The notes: generated by a model not told the origin, from the letters alone. Counted from the first letter of the stretch, positions 44,882 through 54,555 are shown. The stretch: DNA of 64,000 nt from Henriciella sp. (GCA_017642885.1 JAEPOM010000002.1:62001-126000), one strand, 5' to 3'. A program made the numbers and translations.

Positions 44882-45898
44882 ATGCGCTATATCGTGACCG
44901 GAGGTTATGGCTTTATCGGCTCGAGTGTCGTCCGCCAGCTCCATGCTGCAGGACACGAAGTGTTCAATCTCGACAGTAAGACCTATGCCGCCAATCCGGA
45001 TGCCATCGCCGCGTGCGATGTGCAGAACGTGCATGCCTGTATCACCGACCGACAGGCGGTCGCCGCCCTGTTCAAGGCCGCACGCCCCGATGCCGTGATC
45101 CATCTCGCGGCCGAAACTCATGTCGACCGCTCGATTGATGGACCAAGTGCGTTCATGAAGACCAATGTGGATGGCACTTTCAACCTGCTGGAGGCGGCGC
45201 TGGCCTACTGGCAGGATAGCGGGCAGCCGGAGGCATTCCGCTTTGTCCACGTTTCGACGGATGAGGTGTTCGGCGATCTCGGTCCGGAAGACCCGCCCTT
45301 TGACGCGCACACCTCGTACAAGCCATCCTCGCCCTATTCAGCGTCCAAGGCAGCCAGTGATCATCTCGTGCGCGCCTGGCAGCGCACCTATGGCCTGCCA
45401 ACCGTGATCACGAATTGCACCAACAATTACGGGCCGTGGCAGAATGCTGAGAAACTGATCCCGACGGTGATCCGCAAAGCCCTACTCGGCGCGCCTATTC
45501 CGATCTATGGAGATGGCAAGAACGTGCGTGACTGGCTTTATGTGGAAGACCATGCGCGCGGACTGATCGATGCCTGTACGGCGCTCGCTGGATCAACGCT
45601 GCTATTCGGTGCCCGGGCGGAGCGGAGCAACCTGGATCTGGTGAAAACAATCTGCGCCTTGCTGGACGAGATGAGGCCTGCGCCGGCGGCTTACGCAGAT
45701 CAAATCGAGTTCGTGACGGATCGCAAAGGTCACGATCGACGCTATGCTGTAGATCCAGGTAGCGCAGAGCAGACGATTAGCTGGTCGCCACAGCGCAGCT
45801 TCGAACAAGGACTGAGAGAGACGTTAAGCTGGTATCTCAATACGCTGCCGCCGGACCTCAGCGATGCGGACGACCGGTTAGGTCTCGCGCGGGCTTAA
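44882..45898 (+). CDS. dTDP-glucose 4,6-dehydratase-like NAD-dependent epimerase/dehydratase
   Basis: 338 residues. Rossmann motif TGGYGFIGS, the RmlB-type HLAAETHVDRSIDGP, active-site STDEVFGDL with the T-D-E triad, the catalytic YSASKAASDHLV (Y-x3-K), TNNYGPWQNAEKLIP and GDGKNVRDWLYVEDHARG. All fit RmlB. No other rml genes are near, so it may serve another sugar pathway. GGGAG lies before the ATG. Confidence 0.88.
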   Translation: MRYIVTGGYGFIGSSVVRQLHAAGHEVFNLDSKTYAANPDAIAACDVQNVHACITDRQAVAALFKAARPDAVIHLAAETHVDRSIDGPSAFMKTNVDGTFNLLEAALAYWQDSGQPEAFRFVHVSTDEVFGDLGPEDPPFDAHTSYKPSSPYSASKAASDHLVRAWQRTYGLPTVITNCTNNYGPWQNAEKLIPTVIRKALLGAPIPIYGDGKNVRDWLYVEDHARGLIDACTALAGSTLLFGARAERSNLDLVKTICALLDEMRPAPAAYADQIEFVTDRKGHDRRYAVDPGSAEQTISWSPQRSFEQGLRETLSWYLNTLPPDLSDADDRLGLARA

Positions 45899-46845
45899 TC
45901 ACCCGCTCCACTCTCGACACGCGTCAGCCGCCGGATCGTGGCTGCAACATCATCTCCGAAAGCATGGTGCGGCATATGTCCGCCATCCGCGAGCTTAACA
46001 AGCTCAAGCCCGTCCACCTGATGCTTCAGCTTCCCAACATGCAGCGGCGGGCTGATGACCGTGTCGAGTGCACCAGAAAAGACGACGGTCGGCACTTTGA
46101 TCTCGTCATAGCGCGATTGCTGCGCTGCGAGTTGCTCGCGCAAGCCATTCACATCTTTCGCATTGGCGGCGAAGTTCGAAGGCCGAAACAGCAAACCGAT
46201 CCCTGAATTGTCAAAATACGCGTCCGGGGCGGGTTTGGGCGAGAACACATTGGTGATGCCATTTCGAACCTGGCTCGGTCCAACTATGGGCACGAGTTGA
46301 GTGAACGCGGGCCCCATCACCGGATGCGACGCATATTTGTTGTACCAGGCTTCGCCGCCGCCGCCCCAGTCGTGCGAGACGGGGGCTAGCAGAACCAATC
46401 CGTCCACTAACTCCGGATGATCCAGCGCCAGACGGAGCGACACCGCACCGCCAAAGCTGTGACCGACAATGATCGCTTTCTCTCCGGGCGCGAGCGCTTT
46501 CAACACACCTGCAACCTGAGCTGCCTGCACAGCGAGTTCATCAGCATCGGCCAAGCGCTCGGAATGCCCGTGTCCGGGCCGATCCACCATCAAGACGCGG
46601 TGGCTGTCTGCGAGACGCGGCGCCAGCGACCAGTCAAACTCGCGGGCATTGGCTGAAGCGCCGTGGATCATGACTACGACCGGACCAGAATCGCCCTGCT
46701 GCAAGACATGCACATCCGCGCCATTGACCTCGACCAAGGCCCCGGTTGCGGGATGTTGTTTATTGATCCGGCTAGCATAGAGCGCGCTGTTCACGCACGC
46801 GCCAAGCCCCCCTACGATCAGGATCCCAATTACAATTGTCAGCAT
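45895..46845 (-). CDS. Alpha/beta-fold hydrolase with N-terminal membrane anchor
   Basis: 316 residues. N-terminal hydrophobic anchor (LTIVIGILIVGGLGACVNSALY) with a GAC that could be a weak lipobox. Catalytic fold visible: VVVMIHGASANAREFD (oxyanion region), nucleophile Ser in VGHSFGGAVS, and Asp/His in SGALDTVISP and GGHMPHHAF. Substrate unknown. ATG 46845 starts two bases after the TPR gene stop; a TTG at 46851 is in frame. Confidence 0.85.
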   Translation of the reverse strand: MLTIVIGILIVGGLGACVNSALYASRINKQHPATGALVEVNGADVHVLQQGDSGPVVVMIHGASANAREFDWSLAPRLADSHRVLMVDRPGHGHSERLADADELAVQAAQVAGVLKALAPGEKAIIVGHSFGGAVSLRLALDHPELVDGLVLLAPVSHDWGGGGEAWYNKYASHPVMGPAFTQLVPIVGPSQVRNGITNVFSPKPAPDAYFDNSGIGLLFRPSNFAANAKDVNGLREQLAAQQSRYDEIKVPTVVFSGALDTVISPPLHVGKLKHQVDGLELVKLADGGHMPHHAFGDDVAATIRRLTRVESGAGD

Positions 46846-46847
46846 TT

Positions 46848-47378
46848 TCAAACCGGCCGGCCTTCCTGTCCTCGCCGGATGCGATTTATACCGCGTTTGG
46901 CTGAAGGAAAGAGCGGGTAGATTTCAAGGGCTTTTTCATAGGCGTTGACGGCTTCATCCTCAGACCCCAGCCGTTCCAGTACCGCGCCGAGACCGCCCCA
47001 GGCCCCGAAATGACGCGGTTCCAGGCGCAGAGCCTCGTTCACATCGCGCAGCGCCTCTGAATAGTTTTCCTGGGCCAGAAACACAGTCGCGCGGCGATTC
47101 CATGCTTCGGCATAATTCGGCTGGATCGCGATAACGCGGTCATAAAGCGCGCGGGCGTGATCCAAGTCGCCAAAGGCCTGCGCCTGAACCGCGCGTTCCA
47201 TCACGAGATCGGCCGCGTCAGATCCGCTCTCCATCCAGGACGCCCAGATATCCAGCGCAATATCGTTCGCTTCTTCTTCAGTCGGAGCCGTCTGCAACTC
47301 GTCAAACATCTCTTCAGACGGTCCGAAATCCGGACTGCTGACAAGAAGGAGACCTGAAAAGGCGAGCGCTTTGAACAT
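46848..47378 (-). CDS. Small periplasmic TPR protein
   Basis: 176 residues with a signal peptide (MFKALAFSGLLLVSS) and about three TPR motifs (DLDHARALYDRVIAIQPNYAEAWNRRA, NYSEALRDVNEALRLEPRHFGAWGGLG, SEDEAVNAYEKALEIYPLFPSAKRG). A protein-protein adaptor is likely; partner unknown. No good ribosome site at ATG 47378. Confidence 0.8.
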   Translation of the reverse strand: MFKALAFSGLLLVSSPDFGPSEEMFDELQTAPTEEEANDIALDIWASWMESGSDAADLVMERAVQAQAFGDLDHARALYDRVIAIQPNYAEAWNRRATVFLAQENYSEALRDVNEALRLEPRHFGAWGGLGAVLERLGSEDEAVNAYEKALEIYPLFPSAKRGINRIRRGQEGRPV

Positions 47379-47452
47379 AGGCAGAGTATGGGCCGTCGAA
47401 GAGAGAGTGCCAAGATGATTCCTGTACACCCCTGATTGGCGTGCAAATACGG

Positions 47453-48148
47453 CTAAAATCCGAGCGAGTCTGCGATCGCCTTGACCTTGGCGTCGCGATC
47501 CGGGACGGCGGCCTCGATGAGTTTGTAATAGCGCTCAAGGATATCAGGCGAGACCTTGTCCGGGCTGCCCGCATCAAATGGCGGATGAGGGTCATACTCG
47601 ATGCTGAGCTGGATGAACCGAGCAAAGTCTTCCCCACGGATCCGTGCAGCAAGCGCCAGAGCGAAATCGATCCCTGAGGTGACGCCTCCGCCCGAAAAGC
47701 GATTGCGATCCTCGACAATCCGTTCGCGAACCGGGGTCGCGCCGAAATACGCCAATTGGTCGACAGACGCCCAATGGCAGGCCGAACGATAGCCTTTCAG
47801 CAGTCCAGCCGCACCCAGCACGAGCGATCCGGTACACACGCTGGTGACCCAATCCGCGCGGGCAGCCATTTTTCGCAGCCAGTCCAGGACCTCGGTATCC
47901 TGCATGATGTCCATCGTGCCGAGCCCACCCGGCACGCAGAGAATATCGGCTTGGCTCACTTGCTCGAATGTTGCGGTCGGTAAAAGCGGAAATCCAGCAT
48001 CGGTCGGGACGGGATTGGTATCCTTCCAAACCAGATTTAGCGTCACATTGCCAAGCCGTGATAAGACTTGCGCAGGGCCGGTGAGATCGAGCTGGGTCAC
48101 ATTCGGAAATACGAGGAACGCGACGGATATGGGTGATAATTCAGGCAT
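47453..48148 (-). CDS. DJ-1/PfpI-family protein, isonitrile hydratase-like
   Basis: 231 residues. Closely follows the Pseudomonas isonitrile hydratase pattern: FPNVTQLDLTGPAQVLSRL, ILCVPGGLGTMDIMQD, the nucleophile Cys in TSVCTGSLVLGAAGLLKGYR and GGGVTSGIDFALALAA with a C-terminal PPFDAGSPD. It probably hydrates isonitriles to formamides, though related DJ-1 proteins have other reactions. AAGGAG is six bases before ATG 48148. Confidence 0.85.
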   Translation of the reverse strand: MPELSPISVAFLVFPNVTQLDLTGPAQVLSRLGNVTLNLVWKDTNPVPTDAGFPLLPTATFEQVSQADILCVPGGLGTMDIMQDTEVLDWLRKMAARADWVTSVCTGSLVLGAAGLLKGYRSACHWASVDQLAYFGATPVRERIVEDRNRFSGGGVTSGIDFALALAARIRGEDFARFIQLSIEYDPHPPFDAGSPDKVSPDILERYYKLIEAAVPDRDAKVKAIADSLGF

Positions 48149-48326
48149 GGCCATCTCCTTGAGAGTGAATGGCCCAGGCGAACGGCTCTATGGATAAGAT
48201 CGACACTCCCCAGTGGTTCTCCACCTTGATCTCGCCAGTCGCGTCGATGGAGTAGGCTACCCCAACTGGTCCGTAAGGTCTACGTGGATCGAATTCGAAG
48301 GGATGGCGGTCAAAAAATCGTCCCAT
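48141..48326 (-). CDS. Small unknown protein coupled to the isonitrile hydratase-like gene
   Basis: 61 residues from ATG 48326, which has GGGAGAGA directly before it. It overlaps the next gene's start by eight bases. The sequence (MGRFFDRHPFEFDPRRPYGP..., KVENHWGVSILSIEP) has mixed composition typical of real proteins, not a shadow frame. No family recognised. Confidence 0.5.
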   Translation of the reverse strand: MGRFFDRHPFEFDPRRPYGPVGVAYSIDATGEIKVENHWGVSILSIEPFAWAIHSQGDGHA

Positions 48327-48360
48327 TCTCTCCCGATGGATGGGGGCGATCCCAGCCACG

Positions 48361-49461
48361 ATGAAAGTGTCGAATGCAATGCGCTACCTTGTCTCTTTCT
48401 CGTGGATAGCGCTCATTTCCATCTGCCCCCTCATGGGCGAGACGCAAGAGCGCAACTGGAACAGTCCCGCAGACAAATACAAAGACGCCTATGTCGAATT
48501 CCTGGACGCAGACTGCCCCATCGCGAATGATGATATCTCCCACTTTGTCTACTTCGCTCGCGATCGACAGAGAATCCGAAATCATGCGTTTTTGGAGCAC
48601 GACCGATTCGAAGGCGCGCAGATTATGTACTCGTGGAGGCAGCTGGAAAAGACGGAGGGAATCTATGATTTCTCGGCCATTCGGTCGGACATCTCGTACC
48701 TTAAAAGTCACGATAAGCGCCTCTTCATACAGCTACAGGACGTAACTTTTTCGAGTGTCAACAAACCTGTGCCCAACTTTCTTCTGGGACCTGAATATGA
48801 TGGCGGTATTGTTCCTTATCTCGCGAACGGGCAGACGATCGGATGGATTACAAAGCGATGGAATCCGACAGTTCAGGCGCGGTTTAAAGCGCTACTCGAT
48901 GCGCTCGGAGCAGAGTTTGATGGAGAAATCGAGGGCATCAACCTGCAGGAGACGGCAATCGATGTTTCATCGCAGCTCGACGATACATTTGCGCCTGCGA
49001 TATATGCGAATGCGATCGAGCAAAACATGCGCCATCTGAAAGCGGCGTTTCCAACATCAACCACCATGCAGTACGCGAATTTCATGCCGGGTGAATGGTT
49101 GCCTTGGGAGGATAAAGGTTTCTTGCGCGGCATTTATGAAACCGGCAATGAAATAGGGGTTGGGCTCGGCGCACCCGACTTACTGTTCAAACGGAAAGCT
49201 CAGCTCAACCATCCAATCACTCTCATGCATGAGGGTGAGTTCACGGCACCCCTGGGAATCGCCATCCAGGACGGCAATTATGTGGGAGCCACCGGAGCCG
49301 ATGCACACTTTTCAAACCGGAACTCCACCGCGCCATCCACCCGATCCCAGGTTCCACTGCTACACGCGTTCGCGGAGGATTTTCTGAAGGTAAGTTATAT
49401 GTTCTGGGTCGACCAAAAGCCTTACTTTGAGGCCCAGGTTCTTCCTTGTTTTGAGCGGTAG
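48361..49461 (+). CDS. Secreted glycosidase-like TIM-barrel protein
   Basis: 366 residues with a signal peptide (YLVSFSWIALISICPLMG). Pattern of a clan-A type (beta/alpha) barrel: IMYSWRQLEKTEGIYDFSAI near the N-terminus, LFIQLQDVTF, a possible acid/base Glu in GINLQETAID and a possible nucleophile Glu in LMHEGEFTAP. Family not identified. By eye its codon use is AT-richer than the genes around it. Its start overlaps the upstream end of the opposite-strand small ORF region. Confidence 0.6.
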   Translation: MKVSNAMRYLVSFSWIALISICPLMGETQERNWNSPADKYKDAYVEFLDADCPIANDDISHFVYFARDRQRIRNHAFLEHDRFEGAQIMYSWRQLEKTEGIYDFSAIRSDISYLKSHDKRLFIQLQDVTFSSVNKPVPNFLLGPEYDGGIVPYLANGQTIGWITKRWNPTVQARFKALLDALGAEFDGEIEGINLQETAIDVSSQLDDTFAPAIYANAIEQNMRHLKAAFPTSTTMQYANFMPGEWLPWEDKGFLRGIYETGNEIGVGLGAPDLLFKRKAQLNHPITLMHEGEFTAPLGIAIQDGNYVGATGADAHFSNRNSTAPSTRSQVPLLHAFAEDFLKVSYMFWVDQKPYFEAQVLPCFER

Positions 49462-49501
49462 TTCATCGCAGATTTCAAACAGAGGACAAGCTTATACGCT
49501 G

Positions 49502-50110
49502 CTAGAGCAAACCTTCCGCAGCAAGGCGTGCCTCTAGTCCCTGCGCGCCCTGAAAATGGTGCGTCTTGAAGCCCAGCACTTCGGCCGCTTCGCAATTATT
49601 CTCGCGGTCATCAGTGAACAGGACGTCCGCCGGATCCGGGTTGCCCATTCTTGCGAGGGCGATTTCGTAAATTTTCGGATCAGGCTTGGCCACGCGTTCG
49701 GCGCCCGACACGACGACGTCACGCAAGAGCTTGATCATCGGAAACGCGTCAAATGTCTCCTCAGCCACCTCGTCCGGGAGGTTCGACAGTCCATAGAGCG
49801 GCACCCGGTTTTCCTCTAGCCGAGCCATCAATGGAGGCATGCCGGGGACATAGCCTTCGAACATGTCGAGCCAGCGGCTCCGCCAGGCGCGAATCTGAGG
49901 CTCGAAATGCGGGTATTGTTCGATTAGCCGGCCAGCGTTCTCAGCCATCGGTACGCCAAGATCATGCTGCAAATGCCAATCCATATTGCAGATATCGCGA
50001 ACAAAGGCCTCGGCCTCCGATTCGGTCTCAAAAAAGTCGCGATACAGCCGTATCGGTTGCCAGTCGACAACCACATGACCCAAGTCAAACAGGACGATGC
50101 GAGCGCTCAT
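49502..50110 (-). CDS. HAD-superfamily hydrolase
   Basis: 202 residues. HAD motif I IVLFDLGHVVVDW (only one Asp in the place of the usual DxD, as in YihX-like enzymes with D-x-G), motif II LYGLSNL, motif III KPDPKIYEIAL and motif IV LFTDDRENN. Likely a phosphatase on a small sugar phosphate or a haloacid dehalogenase relative. Substrate unknown. Confidence 0.85.
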   Translation of the reverse strand: MSARIVLFDLGHVVVDWQPIRLYRDFFETESEAEAFVRDICNMDWHLQHDLGVPMAENAGRLIEQYPHFEPQIRAWRSRWLDMFEGYVPGMPPLMARLEENRVPLYGLSNLPDEVAEETFDAFPMIKLLRDVVVSGAERVAKPDPKIYEIALARMGNPDPADVLFTDDRENNCEAAEVLGFKTHHFQGAQGLEARLAAEGLL

Positions 50111-50136
50111 CAGAGGCTCAGCTGTTCATATAAGGC

Positions 50137-50262
50137 TCAGCCCTGCTTTGCTTTAAAGCGTGGGTCAGTCTTGTTAATAACATAAGTCCGGCCACGACGG
50201 CGAACGACCTTGCAGTCACGGTGGCGCGACTTGAGTGCTTTGATCGAGGATTTCACTTTCAT
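50137..50262 (-). CDS. rpmJ: 50S ribosomal protein L36
   Basis: 41 residues, [24 protein letters not shown]... ending DPRFKAKQG. The length and the [19 protein letters not shown] signature identify the alternative, zinc-free L36 type (only one Cys). Isolated from other ribosomal genes and divergent from the transglycosylase gene. Confidence 0.95.
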   Translation of the reverse strand: MKVKSSIKALKSRHRDCKVVRRRGRTYVINKTDPRFKAKQG

Positions 50263-50407
50263 GGCTTTGGCCCAAACGTTAGAACAGTTTTTACGAAGAC
50301 GCGGGACATACACAGGCGGTTTGTCAGAGTCAATCACGGCTTACAGGCAAATCGGCGGCGATGCCATCACAAGTATGGTTTCGCGGGGACACAAAGGGAT
50401 GCGTGCG

Positions 50408-51727
50408 ATGAGCGAATATATCTGGAAGCGACCAATCTATGGGGTCGTCGCAGGCGCGGCTCTGATGACGGCCTGCGCGGCCTCTCCACAAACACCACAG
50501 CCGGATGTTTCTCCCGTTGGCCCAGTTGGCGGCGGAAGTGCCAGCGTGGTGGCGCCTTTTGCGCCCTCGGGGAATATCAGCATGGACAGCTGGCGCGACG
50601 ATTTTGCCGCCCGCGCGGTGGCCGGCGGGCGTGATGCTGCGGTTGTTCACGCGACACTCGCTGAGATCAAACCGCTTGACCTGTATCTCGGCGACGATGT
50701 CGACATCGCCAAGACGGATGTCGCAAGCCAGGCCGAATTCGCCAAACCGATCTGGGAATATGTCTCCTCCGCTGTCACCAGCGATCGAAAAACGCGCGGG
50801 GCGGCGCGCCTCAACGAACTAACGGCCACTTTCGACCGAATCGAAGCGGCTTACGGTGTCGACCGCGAAGCCATCACCGCGATCTGGGCGATGGAGACCA
50901 ATCTTGGCTCCTATATTGGCAATTTCGACGCCGCGAACACGCTTTCCAACATGGCCGTGGAGGGGCGCCGACAAAGGTTTGCCGAGAGCGAATTACTGGC
51001 GCTGATGAAGATGCAGGAGAACGGCGATGTTTCTCGCGAACAGCTCACCTCCGGTTGGGCTGGCGCGATGGGACAAACGCAGTTCATGCCCTCCACATTC
51101 CTGACTTACGCCGTCGACTTCGACAATGATGGCAAGAAGGACCTGTGGAACAGCGCTCCGGATGCGCTTGCATCTGCAGCCAATTACCTTCGGGCCTCTG
51201 GCTACCAGAAAGATCTGCCCTGGGGCGTTGAGGTGCTGGCCTCGAATGATTTCGACTGGTCTCTGGCGGATGGCGAAGACCGGCGCTTGTCGACCTGGAC
51301 AAGCTATGGCCTCACTCCAATGGCCGGCGGCCCATTTGACGCGCCAGAGACGGCCTATGCCGAACTCTGGCTACCGACAGGAGCGACGGGCCCCAAATAT
51401 CTGCTGTTCAAGAATTTCAACGTGTTCAAGACTTATAATCGCTCCGATAGCTATGCGTTCTCGGTAGGACTTCTGACTGATGGCGTTGCGGGAAAGCATG
51501 GACCAGTGGCAATTTGGCCGACCGAGCTTGAACTGCTGACACGACGCGACATCATGGTGCTGCAGGACAATCTGAACCGGCTAGGCTTTGACGCAGGGGC
51601 GGTCGACGGCATTGCAGGTCGCGGCACGAAGGGCGCGCTGCGGCGGTTCCAGAAAGCGAATGCGGTCATTCCGGCAGATGGTTATCCAACGACCGTAGCG
51701 CTGGAACAGGTTCTGTCTGCGGACTAA
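50408..51727 (+). CDS. Lytic murein transglycosylase, MltB family, with C-terminal peptidoglycan-binding domain
   Basis: 439-residue predicted lipoprotein: signal with lipobox LMTAC at about residue 23, a transglycosylase domain with catalytic Glu in AIWAMETNLGSYIG and SGWAGAMGQTQFMPSTFLTYAVD, and a C-terminal PG_binding_1 repeat (VLQDNLNRLGFDAGAVDGIAGRGTKGALRRFQ). Cleaves glycan strands to 1,6-anhydromuropeptides at the outer membrane. ATG 50408 follows AAAGGGA; longer frames lack a signal sequence. Convergent with the MFS gene, stops overlapping. Confidence 0.93.
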   Translation: MSEYIWKRPIYGVVAGAALMTACAASPQTPQPDVSPVGPVGGGSASVVAPFAPSGNISMDSWRDDFAARAVAGGRDAAVVHATLAEIKPLDLYLGDDVDIAKTDVASQAEFAKPIWEYVSSAVTSDRKTRGAARLNELTATFDRIEAAYGVDREAITAIWAMETNLGSYIGNFDAANTLSNMAVEGRRQRFAESELLALMKMQENGDVSREQLTSGWAGAMGQTQFMPSTFLTYAVDFDNDGKKDLWNSAPDALASAANYLRASGYQKDLPWGVEVLASNDFDWSLADGEDRRLSTWTSYGLTPMAGGPFDAPETAYAELWLPTGATGPKYLLFKNFNVFKTYNRSDSYAFSVGLLTDGVAGKHGPVAIWPTELELLTRRDIMVLQDNLNRLGFDAGAVDGIAGRGTKGALRRFQKANAVIPADGYPTTVALEQVLSAD

Positions 51728-53004
51728 GCAGATCCTTCCGCTTCACCAACTCCAGGCTCGATGCCTTTCCAGGCGAACAGCGCCATGGCGATCAAGAGAC
51801 CCACGCATATCCAGAACGGTAGCGAGGGGTCGACAAACTCATACAGGAACAGGCCGAATAGCGGCGTGATGATATAGCCCATCCCATTGGCGGAAATAAC
51901 CAGGCCCGCGACATTGCCCTGAAGCTGAGGCGAGACGGCAAGCGAGGCCCCACTAGAAAACCCAGGACGCGTCAGGCCTTGCCCGATCCCCAGGAAGAAC
52001 TGCGCCAGAACCAGCGTTGCAAAATCCTGCGCCGGGATCAGGATCAAAGCCCCTATCAAAAGCGGAAAGCACCCCGTGATCATCAGAGTTTTATTCTTGA
52101 GTTTGAGCGTCGGAATCAAAACCAGCTGCGCCGTCATCACGGCCATAGCGCCGACCATGAAGGCCGGGCCCGTATAGATGGCAGCGCGCTCTGGTTGGTC
52201 AGGAGGGATGCCCAGCTTATCGATCACAGCAAACACGAACACCTGCGTGAGAATGCCCGTCACGAGCGACAGCGTTACGGCGTAGGTGAGGAAAGGCAGC
52301 ACATTGCGTGAGCGCCACAATCCGATCGATCCGGGAATGGTCTCAACCGTGGAGGCGTCCTGAACTGGCTCGCGATTCTCCGGCAGGAAGTTCCACAGGG
52401 TGATCGACATGACCCCGGCGAGAATTGACGTGATCAGCATCGGGCTGAGTATGCCGAAATTCGCAACCAGAACCGCCGCGAAAGCGGGCCCTACAATGGT
52501 GCCAAAGCTGAACCCGGATGTGATGAAGGCGATCTCGCTTTGTCGTTCTGCGGGCTCGGTCCGGTCAGCCACATAGGCCTGCGCGGCTGGGCTGGAACCT
52601 GATCCAATCAGTCCGAAGACAGATCGTGATAAAGCCAGGCAAGCAAAGATCGCAAATGGGGCCGTGATGAATTCAGACACCGCCGCCCAGGACGACAAAA
52701 GCAGCAGGAACATCGAGACGGAGTATCCAGCAAGGCCAAACGAGGCGATCCGTCTGCGTCCGTATCGATTCGAGCGCTTGCCCCAGAACGGAGAGGACAA
52801 AGACCAGCACAGCGCCGACAGCGAGAAGATCGCGCCGGCCATCCAGTCTGGAAGCGCCAGGGTTCGGGTCAGCGGCGGGATCACCGCTGCAATCAGCATC
52901 GTATTCCCAGCGCCGATCGCCATCAGCGAAAAGAACAGAATGAAAAACGCCCCGCGCCGATTCGGCTGAGGCGTTTGTTCTGTTGTGCTCTGTGACTCGC
53001 TCAT
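51724..53004 (-). CDS. MFS transporter
   Basis: 426 residues, 12 predicted helices. The loop after helix 2 has the MFS motif in GKRSNRYGRRRIASFG; helix 5 region ADRTEPAERQSEIAFITSGFSFGTIVGP resembles drug:H+ antiporters of the TetA group. Substrate not predictable. Confidence 0.88.
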   Translation of the reverse strand: MSESQSTTEQTPQPNRRGAFFILFFSLMAIGAGNTMLIAAVIPPLTRTLALPDWMAGAIFSLSALCWSLSSPFWGKRSNRYGRRRIASFGLAGYSVSMFLLLLSSWAAVSEFITAPFAIFACLALSRSVFGLIGSGSSPAAQAYVADRTEPAERQSEIAFITSGFSFGTIVGPAFAAVLVANFGILSPMLITSILAGVMSITLWNFLPENREPVQDASTVETIPGSIGLWRSRNVLPFLTYAVTLSLVTGILTQVFVFAVIDKLGIPPDQPERAAIYTGPAFMVGAMAVMTAQLVLIPTLKLKNKTLMITGCFPLLIGALILIPAQDFATLVLAQFFLGIGQGLTRPGFSSGASLAVSPQLQGNVAGLVISANGMGYIITPLFGLFLYEFVDPSLPFWICVGLLIAMALFAWKGIEPGVGEAEGSA

Positions 53005-53146
53005 GCGCCCTGTTTGAGCGCATCGCGGACAAAATCAAGACCGCGCAGGCCCTCTCCTCGCGGATATCTTAGTCTGCTGGCACCGAAACGGGATTGAAAG
53101 GAAATCGCGCAATAGTGGCACCCTAGTTAGAGATCGGTCTGCCCGC

Positions 53147-54025
53147 ATGGTCCAGTTACTCGGATTTGCCATCGTTTTACTCATCGTTTCCGCCGCCCTG
53201 CTGGTGAGCGGGGGCCCCGCGGTGATGTCAGCCCTACCCTTTGAGTTGGCTTTGATCGGCGGGGCTGCGTTCGGGACGCTATTAATCGGCAATTCGACCT
53301 CCGTCGCCGTCGCTGCGATGCGCGGCTTCGGTCAGGCTTTGCGGGGCGCGAAATGGTCGAAACAGGATTATGCGGGCCAGCTCACCATGATGCACGAGAT
53401 GCTGCGCCGGGCACGCCGCGGCGGGATCGTCGCTATCGAGCAGGACATTGAATCACCGGAGACATCGGAACTGTTCCAGTCGCAGCCGCGCCTCAGTGCC
53501 GACCCGCACGCAGCAGGTCTCATTTGCGACAGCTTCCGTCTGATCGCGCTCGACCCGGCAATGCGCAGACAGACAGCAACCTATTTACAGGACCGGGTCG
53601 GCGAGATTGTCGAAGAAAAACAACGCGGCGTAACCGCCCTACAAACGCTCGCAGACGCCCTGCCCGCGCTCGGGATCGTCGCGGCTGTGCTTGGCATCAT
53701 CAAGACCATGGCGATGATCGATCAATCAACCGCGGTCCTCGGTGAAATGATCGCGGCCGCACTTTTGGGCACCTTCCTCGGCGTGTTCCTCGCTTACGGG
53801 CTGGTCGGTCCAATCGCGAACCGGTTCGGGCAGATTGTGGAAGAAGAAGCCGTTTATCTCGACACGATCGCCCGCATCATCACGGCCTATACGCAGGATA
53901 CAGCGCCCAGAACCGCGATTGAAATGGCCCGCGCTGCGCTGCCGGTGCATATCCGCCCGGACATGTCTTTGATTGACGAACAACTCAGCGTCATCCGGCT
54001 GAGCACAGCCCGGCAAGCAGCCTAA
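53147..54025 (+). CDS. motA: Flagellar motor stator protein MotA
   Basis: 292 residues with four membrane helices. Diagnostic segments: the cytoplasmic loop with conserved Arg/Glu and ADALPALGIVAAVLGIIKTMAMID, EMIAAALLGTFLGVFLAYGLVGPIANRF, the MotA/ExbB pore-lining helices. MotB is not in the window, as in Caulobacter where the two genes are unlinked. No clear ribosome site before ATG 53147. Confidence 0.93.
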   Translation: MVQLLGFAIVLLIVSAALLVSGGPAVMSALPFELALIGGAAFGTLLIGNSTSVAVAAMRGFGQALRGAKWSKQDYAGQLTMMHEMLRRARRGGIVAIEQDIESPETSELFQSQPRLSADPHAAGLICDSFRLIALDPAMRRQTATYLQDRVGEIVEEKQRGVTALQTLADALPALGIVAAVLGIIKTMAMIDQSTAVLGEMIAAALLGTFLGVFLAYGLVGPIANRFGQIVEEEAVYLDTIARIITAYTQDTAPRTAIEMARAALPVHIRPDMSLIDEQLSVIRLSTARQAA

Positions 54026-54141
54026 ACTCTGAACGTATCCTACCATGGCAATGCGAAATTTGACTGGTCCGATTAAACGGATCGCAAAACGCCTGCCTGA
54101 TAATGTGACGCTCCAAGGATCATTCCGTCAGGAGTATTCAA

Positions 54142-54555
54142 ATGAGCGAACTGGTGAAACCAACTGAGCTGACTTTCACGCGAAAGTACTGGGCGAAAGG
54201 CTTGCCCGGGCAACTCGCAATGGGCCTGTCCGGAATTATTGCAGTCGTGGTCGCCCTGAAAACCATGACCTATGAACCTGGTAGCGAAGCCGCCTTCCCC
54301 TATCAGGACCACTTCTTTCGGGTTCTATCCTTTGCCGCGCTGACCGTCTGGACGACGTTGGCGATTGGTATCCGTCGCCGCGGGCCTGCGGCGATGATCA
54401 CTTTGGGTTTTGCGATTTTTGTCGAGCTTATTCTTGCACCAATGCGCCAAGAAGCATCGACGACGCTGGTCTCGACGAATTTCGGAATCGTGCTCGCTTA
54501 TTGTGGTATGCAGCTTTATTGGCTGGATCTGGTGAAACAGCGTCTGCGGAAATAA
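54142..54555 (+). CDS. Small unknown membrane protein
   Basis: 137 residues, four hydrophobic helices (LAMGLSGIIAVVVALKTM, FFRVLSFAALTVWTTLAIGI, AAMITLGFAIFVELILAPM, FGIVLAYCGMQLYWLDL). AGGAG before the ATG. No family recognised; about 120 bp after motA, not clearly linked to motility. Confidence 0.7.
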   Translation: MSELVKPTELTFTRKYWAKGLPGQLAMGLSGIIAVVVALKTMTYEPGSEAAFPYQDHFFRVLSFAALTVWTTLAIGIRRRGPAAMITLGFAIFVELILAPMRQEASTTLVSTNFGIVLAYCGMQLYWLDLVKQRLRK

